From contig CAAGFN010000202.1 in NCBI GenBank assembly GCA_900769145.1, forward strand, positions 1 through 26,642: 26,642 nucleotides of DNA. The letters are read 5' to 3'. Shown in pieces: positions 1-7,595 of the stretch; the stretch's first letter is position 1, and each line of letters opens with the position of its first letter. A program made the translations under genes and the position numbers. The stretch comes from Rikenellaceae bacterium (GTDB lineage: Bacteria; Bacteroidota; Bacteroidia; Bacteroidales; UBA932). Under the pieces are notes generated by a model, which saw only the letters and a program-made list of their open reading frames with translations, was not told where the DNA came from and ran no database searches.

Positions 1-371
1 ATGACGAAGAGATATGTCATCTCCCTAACGCGCACTGTCTCGGTCCTGTACCTGATAACCCCGAAGATGGCGAAGAGACCGAGCGTGAGACCGATCTGGA
101 GCTTGACGCTCTCCATCAGGAAAATGAGGAGAAACATTGCGGAAGCGAAAGCCAGGAAAGTGACGCAGTACTCGTTCCTCCCGTTTTTCTTCTTGTAAAT
201 GAGATATGTGATAACCCAGCTTACGAGAAGATTGAACGCAAATCTAAGCAGCAGGCTGTAGAGGTTCGTAGCCTCAAGCAGCGGTACTCCCAGGAATGTC
301 GTCCCGTTGGTTACAGCATAGCCGAATTCCTCGGCAATTGTCGGATCAAAATCCGGAAGGTCTTGTATCAT
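1..371 (-). CDS. DUF4956 family membrane protein, 3' end cut by window edge
   Basis: The minus-strand frame starts at ATG 371-369 and stays open to the window edge, so only about 123 N-terminal residues are present. It begins MIQDLPDFDP, then shows three hydrophobic stretches and the segment FGVIRYRTETV followed by REMTYLFV, which I recognise as the signature of DUF4956 membrane proteins. The start overlaps the stop of the upstream VTC gene by four bases (ATGA), which implies translational coupling. VTC-domain and DUF4956 genes are commonly paired in bacteria, and the partner is thought to be a membrane component working with the polyphosphate-polymerase-like protein. The exact biochemical role is not known. 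The family assignment is firm; the function is inferred from the pairing. Confidence 0.85.
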   Translation of the reverse strand, partial: MIQDLPDFDPTIAEEFGYAVTNGTTFLGVPLLEATNLYSLLLRFAFNLLVSWVITYLIYKKKNGRNEYCVTFLAFASAMFLLIFLMESVKLQIGLTLGLFAIFGVIRYRTETVRVREMTYLFV

Positions 372-1168
372 CTTGCAAGTAATTTATTGTCAGTTAGTTT
401 CTCTATCAATCTAACCTTTTTGATGAATCTGGAGCGCTTGATTCCCGGCACGGTGAGGACGGTGCCGATGCAGTATTTGCTCACCCGTACAGGTTTCACC
501 CTGAGGTCCAGGAGAATGTCTCTTATGTCGGAATGGCAGTATCCGTCCTGCTTGAGCTCAATGATGACGGCATCGGCCAAATCCGACTTCACTCCGGTCC
601 TGAGATTCTCGAACTCCAGACAGCTGTCAATGGTAAGTCTCTCTGTCATGGCATTGTTGACAAGGGTAATCCGGCTGAAAGCCGTCCTCGTGGAAGGGCT
701 GAGGTCAGGGGCCGTAAATTCTGTCAATGTGCTGATAAACTGCTCTGCGGCATTGTCCCCGGCGAAGGACCTGAACTCCCCGGAGGGGATTCCAATCCTT
801 TTCTTCTTTGTCCTGCCCTTATTGTTCTTCCGCTTGATTTCGAGATAGGTATCCCCGGATGAAACATAGGTGCGGGTACGGACTTTCCGCCTGCTCAGCC
901 TACGATTCTGATGGTCAAGATACATCCTGTAATCATCTGTGTCATAATACAATGTATCATAGCCAGCGATTCTGCTGCCGCCCGTCTCCAGAACCCGGTA
1001 CAATGCGGCGGCCCTCCTGAGAATTTCCCCGAGGGTGGTCACAGTGGTGAGGAATTTCGTATCTACCCTGTTCATCAGCTTTATGGAGTCCATCTCGTCA
1101 AGCGTGATGCCGTCCATTTCCGCCAGGGTCCTGCGAATCCCGTCCCCGTATATGCCGCCTGCTCCCAT
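368..1168 (-). CDS. VTC-domain polyphosphate polymerase-like protein
   Basis: This 266-residue protein matches the VTC (vacuolar transporter chaperone) domain, a triphosphate-tunnel fold that in yeast Vtc4 makes polyphosphate from ATP. Tunnel-type basic and acidic residues are visible in order: LMNRVDTKF (31-39), YYDTDDYRMY (74-83) followed by RRKVRTRTY (93-101), YLEIKRK (108-114), R161, IELK (203-206) and SKY (230-232). There is no signal peptide or membrane segment, so it should be cytoplasmic, probably docked to the membrane partner. The gene lies 15 bases after the secreted repeat protein and overlaps the DUF4956 gene by four bases, so all three look co-transcribed from the promoter near 1644-1674. 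Polymerase activity is inferred from the family and not shown for this protein. Confidence 0.85.
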   Translation of the reverse strand: MGAGGIYGDGIRRTLAEMDGITLDEMDSIKLMNRVDTKFLTTVTTLGEILRRAAALYRVLETGGSRIAGYDTLYYDTDDYRMYLDHQNRRLSRRKVRTRTYVSSGDTYLEIKRKNNKGRTKKKRIGIPSGEFRSFAGDNAAEQFISTLTEFTAPDLSPSTRTAFSRITLVNNAMTERLTIDSCLEFENLRTGVKSDLADAVIIELKQDGYCHSDIRDILLDLRVKPVRVSKYCIGTVLTVPGIKRSRFIKKVRLIEKLTDNKLLAR

Positions 1169-1183
1169 TAGCCCGATGCAGAA

Positions 1184-1609
1184 TTAAGGTTCATCGAATA
1201 CATACTCGAACACCTTGATTGACAGCAACTTGCCATTCGGGGCATAATTGTACTGCTTTTTCTTGGTGCCGTTCTCGTTCCATTCGTATTTGCGAATGCG
1301 GACAGGCTTGTTCCTGTCATCGTACTCAACTTCCTTGACCACTCTGCCATTCTCTCCGTACTCCATCGTCTCCCTCCATTTCTGGCCGTAGGAGGCGTAT
1401 TCAATCTCCTCCACCTTGCGGCCCTGGGAGTCGTACTTGGTCTGGCGGTCCAGCCAGCGGGTCTTGGTCCTGGCATCTGTGTTCCATTCCTTGACTACCA
1501 GATTCTTGCGTCCCTCACGCTTGGCCAGGGTGGCCGGGTCAAGTTCCTGCGCGGACATTGTGATGCCGCAGAGCAATGCAGCAATCAAGATTACTACCTT
1601 TGTCATCAT
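1184..1609 (-). CDS. Secreted protein with MORN/YD-like repeats, unknown function
   Basis: The protein has 141 residues. A signal peptide covers about residues 1-20 (hydrophobic core VVILIAALLCGITMSA, cleavage probably before QELDP). The mature part has short repeats of the kind 'KYDSQGRKVEEIEY', 'EYGENGRVVKEVEY' and 'YAPNGKLLSIKVFEY'. These resemble the antiparallel-strand repeats of MORN_2/YD-type proteins, which are common in the Bacteroidota periplasm. Two ATG codons in tandem (1609 and 1606) could both serve as start. It is the first gene of the unit that continues into the VTC and DUF4956 genes and has a well-formed Bacteroidota promoter upstream. Whether it takes part in polyphosphate metabolism or is merely co-transcribed cannot be told. 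Confidence 0.75.
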   Translation of the reverse strand: MMTKVVILIAALLCGITMSAQELDPATLAKREGRKNLVVKEWNTDARTKTRWLDRQTKYDSQGRKVEEIEYASYGQKWRETMEYGENGRVVKEVEYDDRNKPVRIRKYEWNENGTKKKQYNYAPNGKLLSIKVFEYVFDEP

Positions 1610-1643
1610 ATCAATTTTTGCTCAATATCCAATGTATAATAAA

Positions 1644-1674
1644 CAAATATACTTTTTATCCGGCAACAATCAAA
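1644..1674 (-). promoter_or_regulatory. Bacteroidota housekeeping promoter for the secreted-protein/VTC unit
   Basis: Read on the minus strand there is TTTG (1674-1671), exactly 19 nt, then TATATTTG (1651-1644). This matches the Bacteroidota primary-sigma pattern TTTG-N19-TAnnTTTG. The start codon at 1609 lies 34 nt downstream of the -7 box. It is the best canonical promoter in the window. Confidence 0.75.
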
Positions 1675-1681
1675 ATATTGC

Positions 1682-1711
1682 AAAAAAACGGTGGCCGTAT
1701 TCCAGCCACCG
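1682..1711 (-). terminator. Rho-independent terminator of pnp
   Basis: On the minus strand a 7-bp stem (CGGTGGC / GCCACCG, 1711-1705 and 1695-1689) with a 9-nt loop is followed at once by seven T. It lies 24 bases past the pnp stop codon, as expected for the end of the pnp transcript. Confidence 0.85.
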
Positions 1712-1735
1712 CTCTGTATAATGTCAGAAGAATCC

Positions 1736-4114
1736 TTAGAAAAGAATATCCTCTGAACCGTTCTGTGAATCGAAGTCTGGAGCCTGCTCTGTCTCCTCAT
1801 TCTTTGGGCCGAAAGGACGACGTCCACCCCTGCGGTCTTCGCGCGGACCTCTGCGGTCATCACGGCGGTCGTTCCTGCGGTCGTCACGAGGTGCCCTGCG
1901 GTCATTGCCGCGGCGGTCGTCACGACGCTCACCTCCCCTGCGGTCATCACGAGGACCTCTCGGGCGGCGCTCCGGCTCTACATATCCTTCAGGCTTATCC
2001 TGGAGAGCCCTCATTGAGAGTCTCATCTTGCCGGTCTTCTCATCGATTTCGAGGAGTTTAACGTCCACCTCGTCACCTACCTTGAGCACGTCGGATACAT
2101 TCTCTGTCTTCTCCCAGGCAATCTCGGACACGTGGAGGAGGCCTTCCTTGCCAGGAAGAATCTCGACGAATGCACCGAAATCGAGGATTGAAACTACCTT
2201 TCCATGATAAACTGTACCGACCTCAGGCACTGCGCAGATACCCTCAATCCAGGCGAGAGCCTTGTCAAGAGCATCCCTGTCGGCGCTGAAGATATCCACG
2301 ATACCTTTCTGCCTCTCGGTGTCCTCGGTAATGGTAATGGTGGTACCGGTCTCCTTCTGAATCTTCTGGATGGTCTCTCCGCCCTTTCCGATAACTGCAC
2401 CGATGAAGTCTGAGTCGATTTCAATCTGCTTGATGCGAGGAACGAACGGCTTGTAATCCTCACGAGGCTCGCTGATGGTCTTCATCATCTCACCCATGAT
2501 GTGGAGCCTGCCCTGGCGAGCCTGCTCAAGAGCCTTGGCGAGAACGTCGTATGAAAGTCCGTCAACCTTGATATCCATCTGGGTGGCGGTGATACCGTCC
2601 TTGGTTCCGGTAACCTTGAAGTCCATGTCTCCGAGGTGATCCTCGTCACCGAGGATGTCGGTAAGGATGGCATATCTGTCATTAGGCCTGTCCTTGTCGG
2701 TGATAAGGCCCATCGCAACACCTGCTACCGGCTTCTTGATCTTCACTCCGGCATCCATCAGGGCCAGACAGCCACCACATACGGAAGCCATTGAAGATGA
2801 GCCGTTTGATTCGAGAATATCGGAAACGATACGCACTGCGTAAGGGTTCTCAGGCATTGTCGGGATAACCGGCTTGAGAGCGCGGAGAGCGAGGTTTCCG
2901 TGACCTATTTCACGACGGCCCACGCCACGCTGCGGCCTTGCCTCACCGGTGGAGAACGGAGGGAAGTTGTAGTGGAGGACAACCTGCTGGTCATCCTGGA
3001 TAAGTACCTCATCCATCTCCTTCATGTCGAGCTTGGTTCCAAGTGTCACGGTAGCGAGAGACTGAGTCTCGCCACGGGTGAAGATTGCTGAACCGTGAGC
3101 GCAAGGAAGATAGTCGACCTCGCACCAGATAGGGCGTACCTGGGTGCTTGTACGGCCATCGAGACGGATTCCCTCATCGAGAATCATGTTTCTCATTGCG
3201 GCCTTCTCCTCGTCACCGTAGTATCTTGCAACCATTGCTGCCTTGGCCTCCTGGTCCTCTTCCGGAAGGGTGGCAAGGAAGTCTTCCTTGATCTGTGCGA
3301 AACCGTCCTCCCTCTCGTGCTTAGGCTTTGCAGACTTGGCAAGAGCATAGCACTTGTCGTAGCAGAACTCGTGTACTGCCTTCCTGAGGTCCTCATCCTC
3401 CTCATCGTGAGGATAGTCCCTCTTCACATCATTGCCGAGTTCCTTGATGAGTTCCTTCTGTACGCGGCAATGCTTCTTGATCTCCTCGTGGGCGAACTTG
3501 ATGGCCTCGAGCATATCGTGCTCGCTGACCTCCTTCATTTCACCCTCGACCATCATGATGTTCTCCTCGGTAGCGGCAACCATAAGTTCGATGTCGCTCC
3601 TCTTCATATCCTCGAAGCCCGGATTGATTACGAACTGGCCGTCAATGCGGCAAACGCGGACCTCGGAAATCGGGCCTTCGAACGGAAGGTTGGAGGCTGC
3701 GAGCGCACAGGAAGCGGCAAGGCCTGCAAGAGCATCCGGCTGGGTGTCCTTGTCAGCAGAGATGAGGGTCACATTGACGAAGGTCTCAAGGTGATAGTCA
3801 GACGGCCATAGAGGCCTGATCGGACGGTCAATGAGACGAGAAATGAGGATTTCATAATCTGAGGACTTGCCCTCACGCTTCATGAATCCGCCAGGGAAAC
3901 GTCCTGCTGCATAGAACTTTTCCTTGTAATCCACCGTAAGAGGCATGAAGTCAGTACCCTCCTTTACCTCCTTGGCCGCGCAGACTGTGGCGAGAAGCAT
4001 TGTGCCTCCCATCTTGATGACTGCTGAACCGTCAGCCTGCTTGGCGAGCTTGCCGGTCTCGATTTCGATTACCCTACCGTCGGATAATTCGATTTTCTTG
4101 TTGATAATGTTCAT
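1736..4114 (-). CDS. pnp: Polyribonucleotide nucleotidyltransferase (PNPase) with Arg/Asp-rich tail
   Basis: This 792-residue PNPase degrades RNA 3'-5' phosphorolytically and is part of RNA-decay machinery. Two RNase PH domains are joined by the helical linker. The second carries the catalytic region with LGDEDHLGDMDFK. A KH domain follows (DFIGAVIGKGGETIQKIQ), then an S1 domain (VGTVYHGKVVSILDFGAFVEI) ending near residue 704. Bacterial PNPases usually stop about there. This one adds some 88 residues, about 715-767 of which are repeated DDRR/RGG/RRG blocks, then an acidic end (SEDILF). The tail is low-complexity and probably disordered, and may bind RNA or partner proteins. The gene follows rpsO, as in many bacteria, but a terminator separates them, and I found no convincing promoter in the 4115-4235 gap. 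Confidence 0.98.
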   Translation of the reverse strand: MNIINKKIELSDGRVIEIETGKLAKQADGSAVIKMGGTMLLATVCAAKEVKEGTDFMPLTVDYKEKFYAAGRFPGGFMKREGKSSDYEILISRLIDRPIRPLWPSDYHLETFVNVTLISADKDTQPDALAGLAASCALAASNLPFEGPISEVRVCRIDGQFVINPGFEDMKRSDIELMVAATEENIMMVEGEMKEVSEHDMLEAIKFAHEEIKKHCRVQKELIKELGNDVKRDYPHDEEDEDLRKAVHEFCYDKCYALAKSAKPKHEREDGFAQIKEDFLATLPEEDQEAKAAMVARYYGDEEKAAMRNMILDEGIRLDGRTSTQVRPIWCEVDYLPCAHGSAIFTRGETQSLATVTLGTKLDMKEMDEVLIQDDQQVVLHYNFPPFSTGEARPQRGVGRREIGHGNLALRALKPVIPTMPENPYAVRIVSDILESNGSSSMASVCGGCLALMDAGVKIKKPVAGVAMGLITDKDRPNDRYAILTDILGDEDHLGDMDFKVTGTKDGITATQMDIKVDGLSYDVLAKALEQARQGRLHIMGEMMKTISEPREDYKPFVPRIKQIEIDSDFIGAVIGKGGETIQKIQKETGTTITITEDTERQKGIVDIFSADRDALDKALAWIEGICAVPEVGTVYHGKVVSILDFGAFVEILPGKEGLLHVSEIAWEKTENVSDVLKVGDEVDVKLLEIDEKTGKMRLSMRALQDKPEGYVEPERRPRGPRDDRRGGERRDDRRGNDRRAPRDDRRNDRRDDRRGPREDRRGGRRPFGPKNEETEQAPDFDSQNGSEDILF
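1814..1972 (-). repeat. Degenerate coding repeat for the Arg/Asp-rich PNPase tail
   Basis: The DNA here is a run of near-repeats built from the codons for Asp-Asp-Arg-Arg and Arg-Gly (on the plus strand, recurrent 'cggtcatcacg' and 'cggtcgtcacg' blocks). It stays in frame throughout and belongs to pnp. Such arrays can change length by slippage or recombination in multiples of a repeat without breaking the frame. Confidence 0.75.
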
Positions 4115-4235
4115 TAGTGCTTTCTGGACCCGCCTTCCCCAATGGAAGTCGATATTGTCGTAACTTACTTTATTTCAATACCCTTGCCTGCCGCGGGTCT
4201 TTCTTATTGAAAGCAGGTAGGGTGAATGATGGTCG

Positions 4236-4269
4236 AAAAAGGACCGGTTCTTTGTGGAACCGGTCCTTT
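4236..4269 (-). terminator. Rho-independent terminator of rpsO
   Basis: A perfect 13-bp stem (arms 4269-4257 and 4250-4238 on the minus strand, loop of six) ends in a run of T (4240-4236). It begins 13 bases after the rpsO stop codon and separates rpsO from pnp. Confidence 0.9.
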
Positions 4270-4282
4270 GGTTTCCTTCCTA

Positions 4283-4558
4283 TTATCGACGGAGACCAAG
4301 CTCCTTGACGATGCTTCTGTATCTCTCAATGTCAGTTCTCTGGAGGTAATCGAGGAGCTGACGTCTCTTACCTACGAGGCGAAGGAGGGAACGACGTGTT
4401 GCAACGTCTTTCTTGTTCTTCTTCACGTGCTCGGTAAGATGATTGATACGGTAGGAAAATAGAGCAACTTGACTCTCTGGAGAGCCGGTGTCTGTATTAG
4501 ACTTTCCGTACTTCGCGAAAATCTCTTGCTTCTTTTCGGCGTTAAGATACTCTGCCAT
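4283..4558 (-). CDS. rpsO: 30S ribosomal protein S15
   Basis: This 91-residue protein binds 16S rRNA early in small-subunit assembly. It begins MAEYLNAEKKQEIFAKYG and carries the family signature: TGSPESQVALFSYRINHLTEHVKKNKKD, then LLRLVGKRRQLLDYL and a C-terminal YRSIVKELGLRR. An in-frame ATG 45 bases upstream (4603) is rejected, because the start at 4558 gives the standard S15 N-terminus and length and leaves room for a leader after the promoter at 4618-4625. A terminator directly downstream suggests mainly monocistronic expression, with pnp next on the same strand. Confidence 0.98.
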   Translation of the reverse strand: MAEYLNAEKKQEIFAKYGKSNTDTGSPESQVALFSYRINHLTEHVKKNKKDVATRRSLLRLVGKRRQLLDYLQRTDIERYRSIVKELGLRR

Positions 4559-4617
4559 TGCGCAAAAAATTTTGTTGTGAATATTTATCAATCTCTCTTC
4601 CAATGCGGAAAAGCGTG

Positions 4618-4625
4618 CAAATTTA
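4618..4625 (-). promoter_or_regulatory. -7 box of the rpsO promoter
   Basis: The minus strand reads TAAATTTG, matching TAnnTTTG, about 60 nt before the rpsO start codon. A partial -33-like TTGG lies about 18 nt further upstream. It is arranged back to back with the promoter of the divergent cation-efflux gene. Confidence 0.55.
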
Positions 4626-4668
4626 GGAATAATTTCCGATATTCCAATGATTTCCGTAAAAATAGCGA

Positions 4669-4676
4669 TATATTTG
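4669..4676 (+). promoter_or_regulatory. -7 box of the cation-efflux gene promoter
   Basis: TATATTTG matches TAnnTTTG and lies 34 nt before the ATG at 4711. No clear TTTG -33 box was found at the usual distance, so support rests on the -7 box and its position in the divergent intergenic gap. Confidence 0.5.
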
Positions 4677-4710
4677 CAACGGTCTTACAGGCCGCAATTG
4701 TTTGCACTAT

Positions 4711-5601
4711 ATGAAACGAGAACAGAAAATCTACAGAGTCACGATTCTTGGAAGCATCGTAAACGTATTGCTCCTGATATTCAAATTCTTAGCCGGCATT
4801 CTGGGACATTCCGCCGCAATGATAGCGGACGCCGTCCACTCCCTCAGCGATTTCCTGACCGACCTGGTAGTCCTTGCCTTTGTCAAAATCAGCACGAAGC
4901 CGGCCGATGACGACCACGACTACGGACACGGGAAATACGAGACCCTGGCCACCACAGCCATAGGCCTGGCATTGCTTGGTGTAGGCGTGATGATAGGCTG
5001 GGACGGAATCAAGAAGATTGCGTTCGTCATCAAGGGAGGCAGCCTGACCAGCCCCGGCTGGATTGCGCTCGCAGCGGCATTGGTCAGCATCCTGATGAAG
5101 GAGCTGGTATACAGAATCACCCACAAGGTGGCGGTGGAGGTAGCCTCAAGTGCCGTGGAGGCCAATGCCTGGCATCACAGAAGTGACGCATTGTCCTCAA
5201 TCGGAACCGCTGTCGGCATCGGAGGTGCCATTCTCCTCGGGGACAAATGGGCGATTCTCGACCCTGTAGCGGCAGTGATTGTCAGCGTATTCATCATCAT
5301 CACGGCCATCAAGCTCCTGGGCGAATCCCTCGGCGAACTGCTGGAGAAGAGTCTTCCTGCCGAGACCGAGGCGAAAATCCGGGAACTTACCCTGGCTGAG
5401 GACGAAGTAAGCGACATCCACAACCTGCGCACCAGGAAGCTCGGCAACAGAATCGCAATCGAGATGCACATCAGATTCCCCGGAGAGTCAACTCTCGAGG
5501 AGGCGCACGCCCATTCGGCCCGCATCGAGAAGAGGCTGCGGGACGAATTCGGCCAGGAGACCCACATCATGCTGCATCTGGAGCCGGTCAAGAAAAAATA
5601 G
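4711..5601 (+). CDS. Cation diffusion facilitator family transporter
   Basis: This 296-residue inner-membrane protein of the CDF family exports divalent metals (Zn, Fe, Mn, Co or Cd) in exchange for protons. The transport-site motifs are present: HSAAMIADAVHSLSDFLTD in helix 2 and ANAWHHRSDALSS in helix 5, which give the two HxxxD-type metal-ligand pairs. A C-terminal cytoplasmic metal-binding domain follows (SDIHNLRTRKLGNRIAIEMHI and EKRLRDEFG with HIMLHLEP). Length and order fit the FieF/YiiP branch, but the metal cannot be read from sequence. ATG 4711 is preferred to TTG 4702 because it gives the usual MKREQ-like N-terminus. It is divergent from rpsO and is followed by an intergenic repeat. 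Confidence 0.93.
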   Translation: MKREQKIYRVTILGSIVNVLLLIFKFLAGILGHSAAMIADAVHSLSDFLTDLVVLAFVKISTKPADDDHDYGHGKYETLATTAIGLALLGVGVMIGWDGIKKIAFVIKGGSLTSPGWIALAAALVSILMKELVYRITHKVAVEVASSAVEANAWHHRSDALSSIGTAVGIGGAILLGDKWAILDPVAAVIVSVFIIITAIKLLGESLGELLEKSLPAETEAKIRELTLAEDEVSDIHNLRTRKLGNRIAIEMHIRFPGESTLEEAHAHSARIEKRLRDEFGQETHIMLHLEPVKKK

Positions 5602-5607
5602 ACAATC

Positions 5608-5669
5608 CTGCCATCTCGAACGGGCGGCTTCCTGTCATCTCGACCGGGCGAAGCGAGTGGAGAGATCTC
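5608..5669 (+). repeat. Dispersed intergenic repeat, one full and one partial copy
   Basis: A full copy at 5632-5669 has the form TGTCATCTCGACCGGGCG then AAGCGAGTGGAGAGATC. A partial copy of its first half lies just upstream at 5608-5626. Related copies occur at 20338-20373 and, degenerate, at 16774-16796 on the minus strand. It fills the gap between two convergent genes and touches the stop codon of the minus-strand gene. Confidence 0.7.
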
Positions 5670-6531
5670 ACAAAAGCCTCCAGCGGGCGATTTCCTTCCG
5701 GAGCCAATGCTCGGTCTCGCCTGCGGCAAGGGCCTTGGAGAAGGCCTCGTCGTCAGGACGGGGAGTGGCGGGAGCATTGAAATATTCCGTGAGAATGCGG
5801 CCGAGCAGGGCGTGGAAATCCGGCCCGTGATTCGGCTCCCTGAGATGGCAGAGTTCGTGGAGAATCACGTAGTCGACAAGGTATTCAGGAAGGCGCAACA
5901 GATTGAGATTCAGGTTGATATTGCCCTTGGTCGAGCAGCTTCCCCAGTTCGTGAGATTGTGCTTGATTACGACCCTGCTGTATTTGAACCCGAAACGGCC
6001 GGCAAGCATTTCTAGTTTCACCGGAAGATAGACTTTCGCTTCCTGCCTTATGACATCCACAAGCACATCGGACAGCCACTTTTCCAGCGCCGGATCTTTG
6101 ACATTGCCCCCGGAGTCAGTCCAGGCTGCCGGGAAAACGACGGTCCTGAGGCGATTGCCGTCACTGTCCAGTTCATTGGTGATTTTCGCCTTATTCTCCA
6201 GAATATGGTCGGCGCGGAAAACAATCCGGCAGGTCAATATACTGAGTGACAGCCCGTTCCGAATCGGTTCGGGGGCCCGGCCTTCTGCCGCGGCCTTTTC
6301 ATTGCGCTTATCCAGCGAGGTCAATGACTCCCTGACCCAGGAGCGCTTGAGATTGAGATAATCAATGCCGGCGGCAAATGTTACCATATAAGGTATGCCC
6401 ACTACCACCCTGGCCCCCTCTTTCGTAGCCCGCATCCGCACACGTATGCTCATGGCACGGTTTCTCGCGCTTTTCCGCAGGAGGACTGTGCCGAATTCCC
6501 CGTCGTTGAAGATTCTTGTCAATGATGCCAT
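5668..6531 (-). CDS. YgjP/DUF45 family zinc metalloprotein (SprT/WLM-like fold)
   Basis: This 287-residue protein has the YgjP-like metallopeptidase motif HELCH (225-229) with a downstream NHGPDFH (234-240), giving the zinc-binding histidines and the catalytic Glu226. The preceding segment WGSCSTKGNINLNLNLLRLPEYLVDYVILHEL is typical of the family. E. coli YgjP has been reported as a UTP pyrophosphatase, while other annotations call the family M48-like peptidases, so the reaction is left open. The N-terminal half (1-150) is longer than in short family members. ATG 6531 is chosen over the TTG four codons upstream. The gene is convergent with the CDF gene and divergent from the transporter operon. 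Confidence 0.88.
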   Translation of the reverse strand: MASLTRIFNDGEFGTVLLRKSARNRAMSIRVRMRATKEGARVVVGIPYMVTFAAGIDYLNLKRSWVRESLTSLDKRNEKAAAEGRAPEPIRNGLSLSILTCRIVFRADHILENKAKITNELDSDGNRLRTVVFPAAWTDSGGNVKDPALEKWLSDVLVDVIRQEAKVYLPVKLEMLAGRFGFKYSRVVIKHNLTNWGSCSTKGNINLNLNLLRLPEYLVDYVILHELCHLREPNHGPDFHALLGRILTEYFNAPATPRPDDEAFSKALAAGETEHWLRKEIARWRLL

Positions 6532-6561
6532 ACAGATTGGCAAATATAACCGAAAAATTTG

Positions 6562-6569
6562 TAATTTTG
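6562..6569 (+). promoter_or_regulatory. -7 box of the transporter/galactanase operon promoter
   Basis: TAATTTTG matches TAnnTTTG, 21 nt before the ATG at 6591, with a partial -33 (TTGG, 6537-6540) 21 nt upstream. The implied leader is short. No SusR or hybrid two-component operator could be recognised. Confidence 0.45.
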
Positions 6570-6590
6570 TATGACAGTCAATATAGGATT

Positions 6591-7589
6591 ATGAACCTGA
6601 GGAAAGCGATAAAAGATTGGATGCTGCCGATTTCAATGACGGCAGGCGTTCTGGCATATCTCTCCTACCATTGGCTTCCTGCATTGCACCCGGCCGGACC
6701 TGCGCTGGAGACTATTGTCGGAATCATCCAGCCGACGATAATCTTCATTATGCTTTTCCTGACCTTCTGTCGCATTGAACCGAAAGACCTCCGGCCGCAC
6801 AGATGGCACGGATGGATGCTCGCGGTGCAGGGCGGGCTTTTCACATTGCTCGGACTTGTCATTGTACTGCTGAAGCATCTGGTACCGGACTGCGGAGACA
6901 GTACCGTGCTGATTGAAAGCGCAATGGTCTGCCTCATCTGCCCTACGGCCACCGCTGCCGCGGTCGTGACCAAGAAACTGGGCGGCGACGTGGCCGGAAT
7001 CACCACCTACACCATACTCATCAACCTGCTCACGGCCATTCTCGTTCCTGCGATAGTGCCGATTGTCCAGCCGACCCAGGGCGTGGACTTCCTTTCCGCG
7101 TCAATGATGATATTGGCCAAGGTCTTCCCTCTGCTGATAATGCCTTGCTTCTGCGCATGGCTCCTCAGATACATCGCCCCGAGGCTGCACGGCAAGTTCG
7201 CCCGGAAGGCTGACCTTGCATTCTACATCTGGGCCGTCGGGCTCTTCCTCGCCATCGTGGTAACAGTCAAGGCAATAGTACACAGCACTATGCCGGTGCT
7301 GCTGATTATTTCCATCGGAGCCGTGTCATTGGTTTCCTGCATTTTCCAGTTCTGGGCAGGACACGTCCTGGGAATGAAATACCACAATGCCAGAGGCGAC
7401 GAAGGCCCGGCCGCCAGGGAAAGCCGCGTCACAACCTGCGGACAGGCATTGGGACAGAAGAACACGGTCTTCGCCATCTGGATGGGCTACACCTTCCTTT
7501 CGCCGGAGACCTCCATTGCCGGAGGCCTGTACAGCATCTGGCACAATCTCTACAACTCCTGGCAAATCTATAGATATCAAAAACACTGA
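6591..7589 (+). CDS. BASS-type (bile acid:sodium symporter-like) membrane transporter
   Basis: This 332-residue protein has about nine or ten hydrophobic helices, spread from MLPISMTAGVLAYL at the N-terminus to TVFAIWMGYTFLSP near the C-terminus. The Bacteroidota 'transporter' subgroup related to bile acid:sodium symporters shows the same ICPTATAAAVVTKKLGG and GQKNTVFAIWMGYTF blocks, which resemble the two crossover regions of the fold. Substrate is unknown: family members move bile acids, pantoate or other organic anions with Na+. ATG 6591 gives a cytoplasmic MNLRKAIKDWM start; the upstream in-frame extension has no membrane or conserved sequence. The GH53 gene starts six bases after its stop, so the two are probably co-transcribed. 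Confidence 0.8.
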   Translation: MNLRKAIKDWMLPISMTAGVLAYLSYHWLPALHPAGPALETIVGIIQPTIIFIMLFLTFCRIEPKDLRPHRWHGWMLAVQGGLFTLLGLVIVLLKHLVPDCGDSTVLIESAMVCLICPTATAAAVVTKKLGGDVAGITTYTILINLLTAILVPAIVPIVQPTQGVDFLSASMMILAKVFPLLIMPCFCAWLLRYIAPRLHGKFARKADLAFYIWAVGLFLAIVVTVKAIVHSTMPVLLIISIGAVSLVSCIFQFWAGHVLGMKYHNARGDEGPAARESRVTTCGQALGQKNTVFAIWMGYTFLSPETSIAGGLYSIWHNLYNSWQIYRYQKH

Positions 7590-7595
7590 AACCAT

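Noticed and set aside
3095..3811. 238-codon open frame on the plus strand, antisense to pnp
   Set aside because: It lies wholly inside the highly conserved pnp coding sequence, shows no domain, and arises from the biased codon use of pnp.
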